NCBI GenBank assembly: GCA_963732695.1
Contig: CAVTAP010000021.1
Coordinates: 591,038-655,037, forward strand
Source: CADEDH01 sp963732695
GTDB lineage: Bacteria > Actinomycetota > Acidimicrobiia > Acidimicrobiales > SZUA-35
DNA: 64,000 nucleotides
Direction of reading: 5' to 3'
Positions 55,879 through 64,000 of this stretch are shown here, one piece after another; position 1 is the first letter of the stretch; each line of letters begins with the position of its first letter. A model generated the notes under the pieces. The model was not told the origin of the DNA, did not search any database, and saw only the letters and a program-made list of their open reading frames with translations. Made by a program: the position numbers and the translations under genes.

Positions 55879-57003
55879 TCAGGCATCGGCCGGACCGGCG
55901 CCGGTGGTGGCCAGGCCACCGCCCTCGCCGTCACCCGGTTCGACCGCCTCGGCCACCGGCTCCACCGGGCCCGACAGGTTCCGGTAGAGCAGCGACAGGC
56001 CGATCCCCCACAGCACGGTTGCGGCCCCGTTACCCAGGGCGCCGAACAGTTGGCGGATGGCCAGCACGGCCGGGTTCGAGCCCAGCAGCTCCTCGAGCGG
56101 GATGCGCTCGGCCCCGGGCTGGAGGCCCGACGCCCCCTCGCCCCCGATGGCGGCGAACGGGCTGGCCACCAGGCTGGCCAGGATGCTCAGCATCAGGCCC
56201 ACCAGCACCAGCAGCAGGCAACGGCCGAGCACGGCCCAGAATCGGCCCCGGGTGAGGTCCCAGCTGATCGCCAGGGCCTTGGTGCCGGGCGGGGCCAGAG
56301 CGGCCGCCACCGGGGCCAGGCTGAGGCGGACCACGGCCAGGAGGGAGCCGACCAGCCACAGGGGGAAGGTCAGCAGAACCAGCGCCGGGGCGAAGGCGAT
56401 GCTCGCCACCACCAGCCCGTACAGGCCGCCCAGGATTACGAGCAGGGCGGCCCCCACGCCCAGGCTGCGCCCGAGGCGGGCGCCGGTGCCGGCCAACGAC
56501 ACCGACCATGGCTCGGGGCGCTCGGCCACCTCGGCCTGGGCCTGGCGGGCCGACGACACCACCAGCATCAGGCTGGCCACCGCCACCAGCAGCGACGTCA
56601 GCCCGACGAGGGCGTAGAGACCGGCGCTGCCGCCGGGGTTGTCGAAGTCGATGGTGCCGGCCTCGGTGTCGGTGGTGACCACGGCGTGGCGCAGGGCGAG
56701 CCACAGGGCGAGCCCGTTGAGCAGGCTCGTGGGCACCATGAGCAGCACCACGAGAGGAAAGAAGTGCCCCGCCCGCGCCTTGCCGATGCGGACGGCCTCC
56801 CGCAGCCACTCGCCGGGGGCGATCAGCCCGTGGCTCGGTCCACTCGGGCCCGGCCCGACGCCGGGTACGGGGGCGGGCGGCGAATCGCCGACGTGCTCGG
56901 TCCACGTGGTGCCGTCCCACCAGCGCAGGCCGGTGCCCGTGCTGGGGTCGGGATACCAGCCCGGGGGCGGGCCGCCGGTGGGCGGTGGAGGCGGATCGGA
57001 CAT
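55879..57003 (-). CDS. DUF2510-domain membrane protein
   Basis: A 374-residue protein. The N-terminus has a proline run then the DUF2510 motif PGWYPDPSTGTGLRWWDGTTW (residues 15-35), found in actinobacterial membrane proteins. Six or so helices follow (PLVVLLMVPTSLLNGLALWLA, LVGLTSLLVAVASLMLVV, LGVGAALLVILGGLYGLVV, LLTFPLWLVGSLLAVVRLS and others), similar in layout to DUF7847/glycerophosphoryl-diester-type membrane domains. No function is assigned. ATG 57003 selected. The frame is open 47 codons further upstream without similarity. Confidence 0.8.
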   Translation of the reverse strand: MSDPPPPPTGGPPPGWYPDPSTGTGLRWWDGTTWTEHVGDSPPAPVPGVGPGPSGPSHGLIAPGEWLREAVRIGKARAGHFFPLVVLLMVPTSLLNGLALWLALRHAVVTTDTEAGTIDFDNPGGSAGLYALVGLTSLLVAVASLMLVVSSARQAQAEVAERPEPWSVSLAGTGARLGRSLGVGAALLVILGGLYGLVVASIAFAPALVLLTFPLWLVGSLLAVVRLSLAPVAAALAPPGTKALAISWDLTRGRFWAVLGRCLLLVLVGLMLSILASLVASPFAAIGGEGASGLQPGAERIPLEELLGSNPAVLAIRQLFGALGNGAATVLWGIGLSLLYRNLSGPVEPVAEAVEPGDGEGGGLATTGAGPADA

Positions 57004-57100
57004 GGGCGGATCGGTTCCTGAGGCTCGTCGGAAGGGGTGCTGGGGGCGGGGGCGGGGCCCGGTGGGATGCCGAGGCGGGGCCCCGATGGGCCGCCCCCCT

Positions 57101-57934
57101 TCAGCTCTCGGCCGGTGGGCGGTCGTCGAGCTCGACCAGTACACCGTAGTGATCGGAGGGCACGACGCCTCCGCTGCCGGGGCTGGTTCCGATCAACCAG
57201 GCCGACCGGGGGTTGCCGGTGGGCTTGGGCCGGGGCCAGGTCACGAGCACGTAGTCGAGCCGGCGGCGGGGCCACAGGGCCTCCGCCGCGTTGGGATTGT
57301 CCCGGGTCCAGGTGTGGCCCGGGCCGTCGCCCACCGCGGCCCAGCAATCGGTGAACACGAGACCGGGCCGGTAGGGCGCGGCCAGGCCGGTGAGGCGGCG
57401 TATCTCGTCGGACTCGGGCACGGCGTTGAGATCGCCGCCCAGGATGACGGGCGGGTGCCGGTCGGGCTCGTCGGGCAGGTGGCGGCCGATGAGGTCCACC
57501 ACCTCGGCCAGCTGGCGCTGGCGGAGCTCGCTCTCGTCGTAACGCCAGGCCAGGTGGGTGACCACCACCAACCAGGGTTCAGGCGGGGCGTCCACCCAGC
57601 AGGCCAGGGCGCTGCGGTGCGAGGGGCGCCCGTCGGGGCCCACCAGGCGGATGGCCTCGGCCACCCGCAGGGGCCAGCGGCTGAGGACGGCGTTGCCGAA
57701 CTGATCCACGCTGCCGTCGGGCGCATGGGTGCGTGCCAGGTGGAGCCCGGTGGCGTCGGCCAGTATCCGGGCCTGATCCCGGGCCCCACCGGGTATGGCA
57801 CCGTCGGGCGAGGCCCAGACCTCCTGCAGCAGGGCGAGATCGGGGGCCACGGCCACCAGCTCCTCGGCTATGGCGGGCTGGCGCTGCTCCCACTGCCCGA
57901 ACCGCCACCACAAGTTCCACGAAACGACCCGCAT
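57101..57934 (-). CDS. Endonuclease/exonuclease/phosphatase (EEP) family hydrolase
   Basis: A 277-residue EEP-fold enzyme with the active-site blocks MRVVSWNLWW, ALLQEVWAS, VTHLAWR, ILGGDLNAVPESDE, LDYVLVTW and SDHYGVLVEL in order. It will cut a phosphate ester in nucleic acid, a lipid or an inositol; which one is not clear. No signal peptide. The start was moved to ATG 57934, where the fold begins; the upstream 16 codons are not conserved. It ends close to the DUF2510 gene on the same strand and is divergent from whiB. Confidence 0.87.
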   Translation of the reverse strand: MRVVSWNLWWRFGQWEQRQPAIAEELVAVAPDLALLQEVWASPDGAIPGGARDQARILADATGLHLARTHAPDGSVDQFGNAVLSRWPLRVAEAIRLVGPDGRPSHRSALACWVDAPPEPWLVVVTHLAWRYDESELRQRQLAEVVDLIGRHLPDEPDRHPPVILGGDLNAVPESDEIRRLTGLAAPYRPGLVFTDCWAAVGDGPGHTWTRDNPNAAEALWPRRRLDYVLVTWPRPKPTGNPRSAWLIGTSPGSGGVVPSDHYGVLVELDDRPPAES

Positions 57935-57982
57935 ACCGCATCCGAGGCTAGCCATCGATCGGATGATCTGTATGCCTAACAT

Positions 57983-58010
57983 TTGACCGATCGCTCAGCC
58001 TTGCTAGACT
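57983..58010 (+). promoter_or_regulatory. Candidate whiB promoter
   Basis: TTGACC (57983-57988) and TAGACT (58005-58010) are 16 bases apart, 57 bases before the whiB ATG; both match actinobacterial housekeeping sigma boxes well. An inverted repeat CGATCGG (57956-57962) / CCGATCG (57987-57993) overlaps the -35 element and could be an operator. Confidence 0.6.
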
Positions 58011-58067
58011 CGAGCACGGACGCCTACTCGGGCACCCGCCCCCGTCGGCGCTCACCAGGGAGGTGCC

Positions 58068-58412
58068 ATGGACACCGAGTACGGCCTACACCCCGAAACC
58101 GATGTGAGTTGGGCGGAGCAGGCGATCTGCCATGGCCTCACCCATGTGTTCTTCGGTCCGGCATCCGAACGACCAGAGCGCCGGGCCGAGCGCGAAGCCA
58201 TCGCCGCCAGCTACTGCATGGCCTGTCCGGTCATGTTGCCATGCCGGCGGACGGCCAGGCTCAACCGGGAGCACGGTTTCTGGGGCTGCGAGAACGACGA
58301 GCAGCGGGCCGCAGCCGGCTTCGCCCCCCGCTCCCCCAGCCGCCGGGCGGTCATCCAGGCCCGGGACAACGCCCGCCGGGAAGCCGACGGGCTGGTGCCG
58401 GCCAAGCGCTGA
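58068..58412 (+). CDS. WhiB-family Fe-S transcriptional regulator
   Basis: A 114-residue Wbl protein, a family confined to actinobacteria and their phages. Cys ligands C21, C50, C53 and C59 (C-x28-C-x2-C-x5-C) would bind a 4Fe-4S cluster and allow binding to the housekeeping sigma factor. The usual GVWGG turn reads GFWGC, adding a fifth Cys. The C-terminus is basic (SPSRRAVIQARDNARREA). ATG 58068 has AGGGAGGTG just upstream. Which Wbl class this is cannot be fixed; small size and the ERPERR segment resemble WhiB1/WhiB2-like proteins. A 29-base hairpin element begins at its stop. Confidence 0.94.
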   Translation: MDTEYGLHPETDVSWAEQAICHGLTHVFFGPASERPERRAEREAIAASYCMACPVMLPCRRTARLNREHGFWGCENDEQRAAAGFAPRSPSRRAVIQARDNARREADGLVPAKR

Positions 58413-58437
58413 CGGGAACCCTTCGGGTTCCTCGGGT
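58409..58437 (+). terminator. Hairpin element at whiB stop (copy 2 of the 29-base repeat)
   Basis: Identical over 29 bases to 14166-14194. The stem GGAACCC-TTC-GGGTTCC spans 58415-58431, beginning three bases after the TGA. A further GAACACC segment follows before the ferrochelatase gene. Confidence 0.65.
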
Positions 58438-58470
58438 TCGCCTCCGGCGAACACCGGGAACGCTCCTATC

Positions 58471-59494
58471 CTGCATTCCATCGCTGCTGACGCCATCCTC
58501 CTGCTGTCGTTCGGAGGCCCGGAAGGGCCCGACGACGTCATGCCGTTCCTTCGTAACGTGACCCGGGGCCGGGCCGTGCCCGACGAGCGCCTGGCCGTGG
58601 TGGCCCAGCAATACGCCCTCTTCGGGGGCCGCTCGCCGCTGAACGACCAGTGCCGGGACCTGCTGGCGGCGCTGCGGGCCGAGCTCGACGCCCACGGGAT
58701 CGACCTGCCCCTGTACTGGGGCAACCGGAACTGGGATCCGTTCCTGGCCGACACCGTGGCCGCCATGGCGGCCGACGGCGTCACCGATGCCCTGGTGCTC
58801 GCCACCTCGGCCTTCGGCACCTACTCCGGGTGCCGTCAGTACCGGGAGGACCTGGAGCAGGCGGCGGCCACGGTCGACGGCAACGAGGGCCCAGGCGCCC
58901 CCCACCTGTCGAAGCTGCGGCTGTTCTACAACCACCCGGGTTTCGTGGAGGCGGCGGCCGACCGGCTGGCTACCGCCCTCGGCGGCGACCGGCCCGGGCG
59001 CGCGCGACCGGCTCGTGTTCACCGCCCATTCGATACCCCGGTCGATGGCCGCCGGCTGCTCCTACGCCGACCAGCTCCACGAGGCGGCCCGGCTCGTGGT
59101 CGACGCCGCCGGCTGGGCCGGCACCCCGTACGACCTCGTGTTCCAGAGCCGGAGCGGTCCACCGCAGGTGCCGTGGCTGGAACCCGACGTCAACGACCAC
59201 CTACGGGCCCTGGCGGCCGCCGGGGGCACGGGCCGGGTGGTGCTGGTGCCGATCGGGTTCCTGTCGGATCACATGGAGGTGGTGTTCGACCTGGACACCC
59301 AGGCCCGGGCCACCGCCAACGAGCTGGGGCTGGCGCTGGTGCGGGTGCCCACCGTGGGCACCCACCCCCGTTTCGTGGCCGGTATCCGGGAGCTGATCGA
59401 GGAACGCCTGCACCCCGGGGCCGCCCCCCGGCTGGCCCTCGGGTCCGACGGCCCCTGGCCCGACGAGTGCCCCGCCGGCCACTGCCCCGTCTAG
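58471..59494 (+). pseudogene. Ferrochelatase (probably coproporphyrin ferrochelatase), frameshifted
   Basis: Inserts iron into coproporphyrin III (or protoporphyrin) in heme synthesis. The first frame has LLLSFGGPEGPDDVMPFL, NVTRGR, FGGRSPLNDQC and YWGNRNWDPFL; the second has FTAHSIPRSM with the catalytic His, VFQSRSGPP, VLVPIGFLSDHMEV and a late VPTVGTHP. The break lies in 58989-59008; one base fewer in the C/G run restores about 340 residues. No ATG, GTG or TTG lies in frame near the conserved start, only CTG at 58471 or ATC, another possible error. Heme genes are usually essential, so a sequence error is likely. Confidence 0.88.
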
Positions 59495-59517
59495 CTTTTC
59501 GGGGCTGCGCCCCCGCC

Positions 59518-59551
59518 GGCCGCAAGCGGCCTCCCCCACCCCCGTCGGGGG
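59518..59551. terminator. Hairpins between convergent ferrochelatase and dehydrogenase genes
   Basis: GGCCGC-AA-GCGGCC (59518-59531) and CCCCC-GTC-GGGGG (59539-59551) lie between the two convergent stops. They could terminate either direction. Confidence 0.5.
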
Positions 59552-59567
59552 CCCCGACCCCGCCGGG

Positions 59568-60665
59568 TCAGAAGGCGAGGACGGCCCGGCCGGCGATGCG
59601 GCCTTCCTCCAGGTCGTGGACGGCGTCCCGGATGCCGTCGATCGGGTAGCGGGCGGTCACCAGCGAGGCCAGGTCGAGCTGGCCCCGGGCCTGCCAGTCG
59701 AGGAAGCGGGGGAAGTCCTCGGCCGGCGAGCAGCTCCCGCCCAGGCTGCAGCGGTAGCTGCGCTCGCCGATGAACATGATCCGGCTGTCGAGCTCGATCG
59801 GGGTCTGGGGCACGCCCACCAGCACCGCGGTGCCGCCCCGGGTGAGACCGAACTCGCCGGCCCGCACCACCTCGGAGATCTGGCGCATGGTCATCGGCAC
59901 CCCGATGCAGTCGAAGGCGTAGTCGACGCCCTCCAGCGGGTTGCGCAGGATGTCGAACCGGCCCTCCTGGCGGGTCATGGCCCGGATGGTGGCCACGGCG
60001 TCGACCTTGCCGGCGTTGACCCCGTGGGTGGCCCCGAACCGCTTGGCGAAGTCGAGCTTCTCGTCGTCGAGGTCGACGGCGATGATCGGGTCGGCCCCGC
60101 AGGCCTTGGCCGCCGCCACCGCGCTGAGGCCCACGCCGCCCACCCCGAAGATGGCCACGCTGTCGCCCGGCTGTACCCGGGCCGTGTGGAGCACGGCCCC
60201 GGCCCCGGTGATCACGGCGCAGCCGATGATGGCGGTCGATTCCCGGTCGATGGTGTCGGGCACCTTCACCACGAACATCTCGTCGGCCAGGGTGTGGGTG
60301 GCCCAGGTGAACACGTTGAGGGTGGCGGCCCGCCGCCCGTCGGGCAGGTCGAGCTCGAGCGCGGCGCCCTGGCGGCGGGCCGTCCGCTCGTCTTTCGGCA
60401 CCCAGGTGACCATCACCGTGTCGCCCGGGGCCAGGTCTTCCACCGCCGAGCCGACGGCGAGCACCTTCCCCGTCGACTCGTGGCCCAGGATGGCCGGCGC
60501 CGTGCGGGGGTTGTGGATGGTGTGGAGCTGGCTATGGCACACCCCGGAGGCGTACTGCTCCACCACCACCTGGTGGGGGCCGGGATCGGGCAGATCGACC
60601 TCCACGATCTCCAGCGGCTCACCCGGTTCCTGGGGCACGACGACGACTCGGGCTGGCGTGGGCAT
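59568..60665 (-). CDS. Zinc-dependent alcohol dehydrogenase lacking the structural zinc site
   Basis: A 365-residue medium-chain dehydrogenase near the class III branch. Catalytic zinc ligands in SGVCHSQLH, LGHESTGKV and GCAVITGAG, and the NAD motif GVGGVGLSAVAAAKACG are present. The loop that normally holds four Cys for structural zinc reads WVPKDERTARRQGAALELDL and contains none. This matches a recognisable actinobacterial subgroup of such enzymes, some of which are linked to nitrosothiol or aldehyde metabolism, but the substrate here is unknown. ATG 60665. Monocistronic and convergent with ferrochelatase. Confidence 0.9.
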   Translation of the reverse strand: MPTPARVVVVPQEPGEPLEIVEVDLPDPGPHQVVVEQYASGVCHSQLHTIHNPRTAPAILGHESTGKVLAVGSAVEDLAPGDTVMVTWVPKDERTARRQGAALELDLPDGRRAATLNVFTWATHTLADEMFVVKVPDTIDRESTAIIGCAVITGAGAVLHTARVQPGDSVAIFGVGGVGLSAVAAAKACGADPIIAVDLDDEKLDFAKRFGATHGVNAGKVDAVATIRAMTRQEGRFDILRNPLEGVDYAFDCIGVPMTMRQISEVVRAGEFGLTRGGTAVLVGVPQTPIELDSRIMFIGERSYRCSLGGSCSPAEDFPRFLDWQARGQLDLASLVTARYPIDGIRDAVHDLEEGRIAGRAVLAF

Positions 60666-60783
60666 GGCGGCCTCTTCTCTCAGCTTCTCTCGGTGGGCGG
60701 CCCCGGGGCGGCCCACCCGCTCCCGCCCATCATGTCCGAGCGGCCGACGGTCACGCCAAGGAGCCCACCATCGGGCGGCGCGG

Positions 60784-62363
60784 TCAGCCCAGGGTGAGGC
60801 GGCGGACGGAGCCGTCGCCGTCGCAACCCACCAGCACGGCGTCGCCGTCGGCTTGGAGCGGGGTGAAGGCGTGGGGGGCACGGGCGCCGTCGACGGCCAG
60901 GCCGATGGGGGCGTCGGTCAGGAGGTCGCGGCGCTGGCCCGACGCCGGGTCGAGGCCGACCACGGCCCGCCGGGACGGATCGGCCACCACCACGGTCACC
61001 CCGCCGCCACCGGCGGCGCCGACCACGGCGATCCCCTGGGGGGTGCCGAAGCCGTCGTAGCGGGCGGTCACCGCCCCGTCCCGCACGGCGCACACGGCGC
61101 CGGCGGCGCTGGTGACCCACAGGGTGCCGTCGGCCGCCTCGGCCACCGCCTGGGGCCGGTCGAGCCCGGTGACCACCGGCTCGATCCCGCCCTCGCCGTC
61201 GATCCGGCTGACCCGGCCGGCCCTCGCTCTCCACCAGCCAGGCCCCGCCGCCCGGCCGCCGACACCAGGGCCGTCGCCCCTTCCAGCCGGCCGGCCACCG
61301 AGTCCAGCCGGCCGTCGGGCCGGCGCCGCAGCACCTGGCCCCGGGCCAGCAGCACCAGGGGGTCGTCGCCGATGTGGGCCACGTCCACCGCCATGGCCGG
61401 CAGGTCGGCCAGCAGGCTCATGATCACGGTCGACTCGCCGTCCGGGCCGGTGCGGTTGACGGCCAGGGCGTCGGCGCTGAGCAGGGACCCGTCGGCCATC
61501 CGGTCGAGGCCGAACGGCCCCACCAGGCCCGACGGCGACAGCACCCGCTCCACGCCGCCCGTCACCTCGGCCACCCGGCCGTCGGTGAAGTGCGACACGA
61601 ACAGGCGGCCGTCGGCGGCGATGGCGAAGTTGTCGATGCCGGGATTGACCTGGATCAGGGTCTCCCGGGCCCCGGTGGCCAGGTCGATCCGGGTGAGGCG
61701 GCCGCTGCCGCCCTCGCTGGTGAGCAGCCGGCCCTGGCTGTCGAACTTCACCGCCGTGGGGGTGGCCAGGTCGGTGAAGCGGCGTTCCAGCGTGCGGCGG
61801 TCGAGGTCGTAGCGCCAGATCTCTCCCGCCAGCACCTGGGGGAACCACAGGGCGCCGTCGGGGCCCATGGCGAAGGCGTTGGGCATGGCCAGGTCGTCGG
61901 CCAGCACCACCGGATCCTTCTCCCCCGCCGGATCGAGCTCCAGCAGGCGACCGCCGGGGCGGAACTCGTCGGCGAACAGACGCCGACGGTCGTGGCTGAC
62001 GGTCATGCCGTTGACCCCGGGTAGGTCGTCGCGGACGATGCGGTAGGTCCCGTCGGGCTGGCGGGCCGACACGGTGGCGTTCATGGGTTCGGTGGCGAAG
62101 AAGGTGCCGTCGACCCCGAACGCCCCGTCGTCGGGTGCGGCGATGCCCCCGCCCAGGGCGGCGAACGCCGTGTGCTGGCCGGAGTCGACGTCGATGGCGG
62201 TGACCTGGGAGCCGAAGACCTGGGTGACCATCAGGCGACCGTCGGGCGACCACACGATGCCGTTGGCCCCACCCAGGCGGGCCGGGGCCACCACGGTGTC
62301 GAGCCGGCATCCCGGCGCCACGGTCACCGGTGCGCTGACATAGGTGGTCCAGCGGTCGCTCAT
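60784..62363 (-). pseudogene. SMP-30/gluconolactonase-like beta-propeller protein, two frameshifts
   Basis: Repaired length about 525 residues, larger than usual (about 300) and rich in propeller repeats such as ANGIVWSPDGRLMVTQ, VNGMTVSHDRRRLFADE, MPNAFAMGPDGALWFP, VKFDSQGRLLTSEGG and GLDRPQAVAEAADGTLW. Members hydrolyse sugar lactones or related esters. One frame carries most of the gene from ATG 62363 (AGGGGA upstream). It breaks between 61241 and 61260, a short piece GAWLVESEG lies in a second frame, and 61211-61222 breaks again into a third. Removing one base at each place gives one ORF. Confidence 0.75.
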
Positions 62364-62493
62364 TGACGGTCCCCTTCGATTCGATCGGCCCCTCGACCGG
62401 AGCCTAGGTGTGGCCGGAGCGCAGGTGAAGCCCGGCACCAGATTGAGCTACCGTTGCCGGAAGGAGCAGACCCCAGGGGGTGGCGGCCACACC

Positions 62494-62742
62494 ATGAGCG
62501 GACCCGGGACCCGACCGGACAGTGCGGGGGACGCCGCTGTGCGCTGCACCGCCCTGGACAGCCGAGACGACTGGGCCGCCCTGGTGATGACACCGCCGTG
62601 CGACTGCCCCCGGTGCCGGGGTGAGGAGGTCTACCGGCCGGCCCCGGTCGACGACGGTTGGCTGCGCATGAGCGGCACCACCCAGCGGTTCCGGGTGGAG
62701 CGCTTCGAGCTGGGCGACACCGGCCGGGCCGTTCTCGGCTGA
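62494..62742 (+). CDS. Small Cys-rich protein, function unknown
   Basis: An 82-residue protein starting at ATG 62494. CDCPRC in its middle (with further Cys at VRCTALD) could bind zinc, and WLRMSGTTQRFRVERFELG is a plausible beta hairpin at the end. No family is recognised. It is divergent from the propeller gene and convergent with apbE, 50 bases before its stop. The frame is open upstream but without conserved features. Confidence 0.55.
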   Translation: MSGPGTRPDSAGDAAVRCTALDSRDDWAALVMTPPCDCPRCRGEEVYRPAPVDDGWLRMSGTTQRFRVERFELGDTGRAVLG

Positions 62743-62792
62743 CGCCGCCGCCGGCCGGTCGGGCCGGCGGGCCGGCCCGACCGGGCGGGCGA

Positions 62793-63746
62793 TCAGGGGA
62801 GGGCGGCGTGGGCCAGGAGCCCGACGTCGTGGGCGTCGCCGTCGAACCCGAACAGGGTGCCCGCCGCCTGCTTGTCGTGCAGGAGCCGTCCTCCGGCCTC
62901 GAAACCGGCCAGCAGCGCCGCCTTGGCCAGCACCTCGGCCCACCAGGCGGCCCCGGTGGCCACCACCACCGTGCCGACAGTGGAGGCCGACGGGGTGCCG
63001 GTGGTGGGATCGAGCAGGTGATGGCGATCCCCCTGGCCAGTCGTCCACCGCCGCTGGAGCTGGCTGCTGGTGGCCACCCCACCATCGGCGAAGCCGAAGC
63101 GGAACAGGTCGCGGCCCCGCTGGGCCGGATCGTCGATGGCCACCGCCCAGGTCGGCCCGCCGTCAGGGTGCTCGCCGATGATCCGCAGATCGCCGCCCAG
63201 CTCCACCATCACCCCCTCGGCCCCCCGCACCATCGCCTCGGTGGCCACCATGTCGGCGGCCAGGCCCTTGCCGATGCCGCCAGGATCGAAGGCCACGCCG
63301 GCCGGCAACGCCACCAGGTTCACCCCCGGCTCCAGGGCGATGTCGCCGCAGCGCGACCATCGTCGGCCGCTCCCCACCGTTCCCGTCGATGGTGCCGGGC
63401 CGAACGCCGACGGGCCGGCGACGGGGGGCGGAAGGAGGCCATGGCTCCGGTCGTACCCCTCGGCCACCAGCTCGCCCAGCATGGTGGGATCGAACCAGCC
63501 CCCGGTTGCCGACCAGGCCTCGACGGCGTGATGGATCAGGGTGAACGTGTCGGCGGAGACGATGGTGGGCACCCCGCTGGCCCGGTTGAGGGCGCAGATC
63601 TCGCTGTCGGGTAGGAACCGGCTCCAGCGGGCCTCCAGCCCCTCCAGCCGCCGTTGGGCCCAGACCGCCAGCTTGTCGGCCTCCGGGCCGTTGACGACCA
63701 CCCGGGCCCGGTTGCCCATCACGTGGAAGGTCACGTCGTCGTGCAT
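62793..63746 (-). CDS. apbE: FAD:protein FMN transferase ApbE
   Basis: Joins FMN covalently to a Thr of target flavoproteins. The 317-residue protein has VMGNRARVVVNG near the start, LEARWSRFLPDSEICALN, FDPGGIGKGLAADM with the metal Asp, VMVELGGDLRIIG and LLDPTTGTPS, all ApbE signatures. No lipobox or signal peptide is visible, so it may act in the cytoplasm. The gene upstream on the same strand is cut by the window edge; its visible end could be the flavin-accepting partner. Confidence 0.93.
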   Translation of the reverse strand: MHDDVTFHVMGNRARVVVNGPEADKLAVWAQRRLEGLEARWSRFLPDSEICALNRASGVPTIVSADTFTLIHHAVEAWSATGGWFDPTMLGELVAEGYDRSHGLLPPPVAGPSAFGPAPSTGTVGSGRRWSRCGDIALEPGVNLVALPAGVAFDPGGIGKGLAADMVATEAMVRGAEGVMVELGGDLRIIGEHPDGGPTWAVAIDDPAQRGRDLFRFGFADGGVATSSQLQRRWTTGQGDRHHLLDPTTGTPSASTVGTVVVATGAAWWAEVLAKAALLAGFEAGGRLLHDKQAAGTLFGFDGDAHDVGLLAHAALP

Positions 63747-63831
63747 CTAGTTCCTCTTCGTTCCGCTCCGGCGATCGGTCGGGGCCGCCGTCGGGGCAGG
63801 TCCGCCGACCCGCCCCGACCAGGCGCCGTGA

Positions 63832-64000
63832 TCAGGCGGCGCCGCTGGGGGCCGACTTGGCCGGAGCGGTGGTCGACTCCGACACCGACGGGGTGATCGT
63901 GCCGCCCGACGGCGAGACGAACGAGGCCACCGGGGCGCCGTTGGTCATCGTGACGGTGAAGTCGCTCTCGCCCGAGGCGTCCTGGATGAGGACCACGACC
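63832..64000 (-). CDS. C-terminus of a gene cut by the right edge, upstream of apbE
   Basis: The last 55 codons before TGA (63832-63834 on this strand): VVVLIQDASGESDFTVTMTN, then Thr/Ser/Pro-rich ending TTAPAKSAPSGAA. The tail looks like an extracytoplasmic beta protein with a linker end. It precedes apbE by 85 bases in the same direction, so it may be the flavinylated partner or another exported protein; family not recognised. Confidence 0.6.
   Translation of the reverse strand, partial: VVVLIQDASGESDFTVTMTNGAPVASFVSPSGGTITPSVSESTTAPAKSAPSGAA

Overview
The window is very GC-rich, densely packed actinobacterial DNA. A WhiB-type regulator, a galU-glp-moaA-moaC-membrane-protein locus, an MptB-type mannosyltransferase, a HelD/HelR-type helicase, a mycoredoxin-like glutaredoxin and frequent GTG starts all point to Actinomycetota. 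The mix would suit Acidimicrobiia, but that rank is inferred from gene content only.

Layout. 0-4 kb: the end of one gene, a GNAT acetyltransferase, then about 3 kb of lower-GC, mostly non-coding DNA with one membrane protein, ending in a scar where a 5'-truncated EamA transporter meets the last part of a tyrosine integrase beside tRNA-Ala(CGC). 4-10 kb: moaC, moaA, glp/moeA and galU, with a SepX/GLPR-like membrane protein at the 3' end and divergent FmdB-like and SAF-like genes. 10-20 kb: TldD, TldE/PmbA and a PHP phosphoesterase in one overlapping operon; thioesterase, dxs, DUF2237, M15 lipoprotein, ABC-F protein, SDR. 20-25 kb: a thiolase beside a fused HMG-CoA-synthase-like/OB-fold protein, an NfuA-like Fe-S protein and a GT87 membrane glycosyltransferase. 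25-29 kb: a second lower-GC patch with a frameshifted acyltransferase and two abutting transposase wrecks. 29-39 kb: a one-chain MptB plus polyprenol-phosphate-mannose synthase, a MalY/PatB lyase, SGNH hydrolase, DUF3097, GGDEF-EAL protein, site-2 protease, AI-2E-type transporter and glutaredoxin. 39-47 kb: a topoisomerase IV-like A/B pair, a SpoU methyltransferase and a HelR-like helicase. 47-56 kb: a sugar-acid uptake and catabolic operon (permease, ATPase, binding protein, dehydrogenase, UxaA small and large subunits, UxuB-like reductase) with a divergent GntR regulator. 56-64 kb: DUF2510 membrane protein, EEP hydrolase, WhiB, ferrochelatase, Zn-alcohol dehydrogenase, SMP-30-like protein, ApbE and the end of one more gene.

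How the parts fit. The 47-56 kb operon imports a hexuronate or related sugar acid, oxidises or reduces and dehydrates it, and would be expected to end with 2-keto-3-deoxygluconate kinase and KDPG aldolase. In this sequence those last two enzymes are collapsed into one 258-codon chimera that lacks catalytic parts of both. The MoCo genes sit in the locus that in other actinobacteria carries the cell-division pair Glp and GLPR/SepX.

Several conserved genes (ferrochelatase, SMP-30, acyltransferase, and a small ORF before the SpoU gene) each carry one- or two-base frame breaks in homopolymer or GC runs. Residual assembly error must be excluded before these are called pseudogenes.
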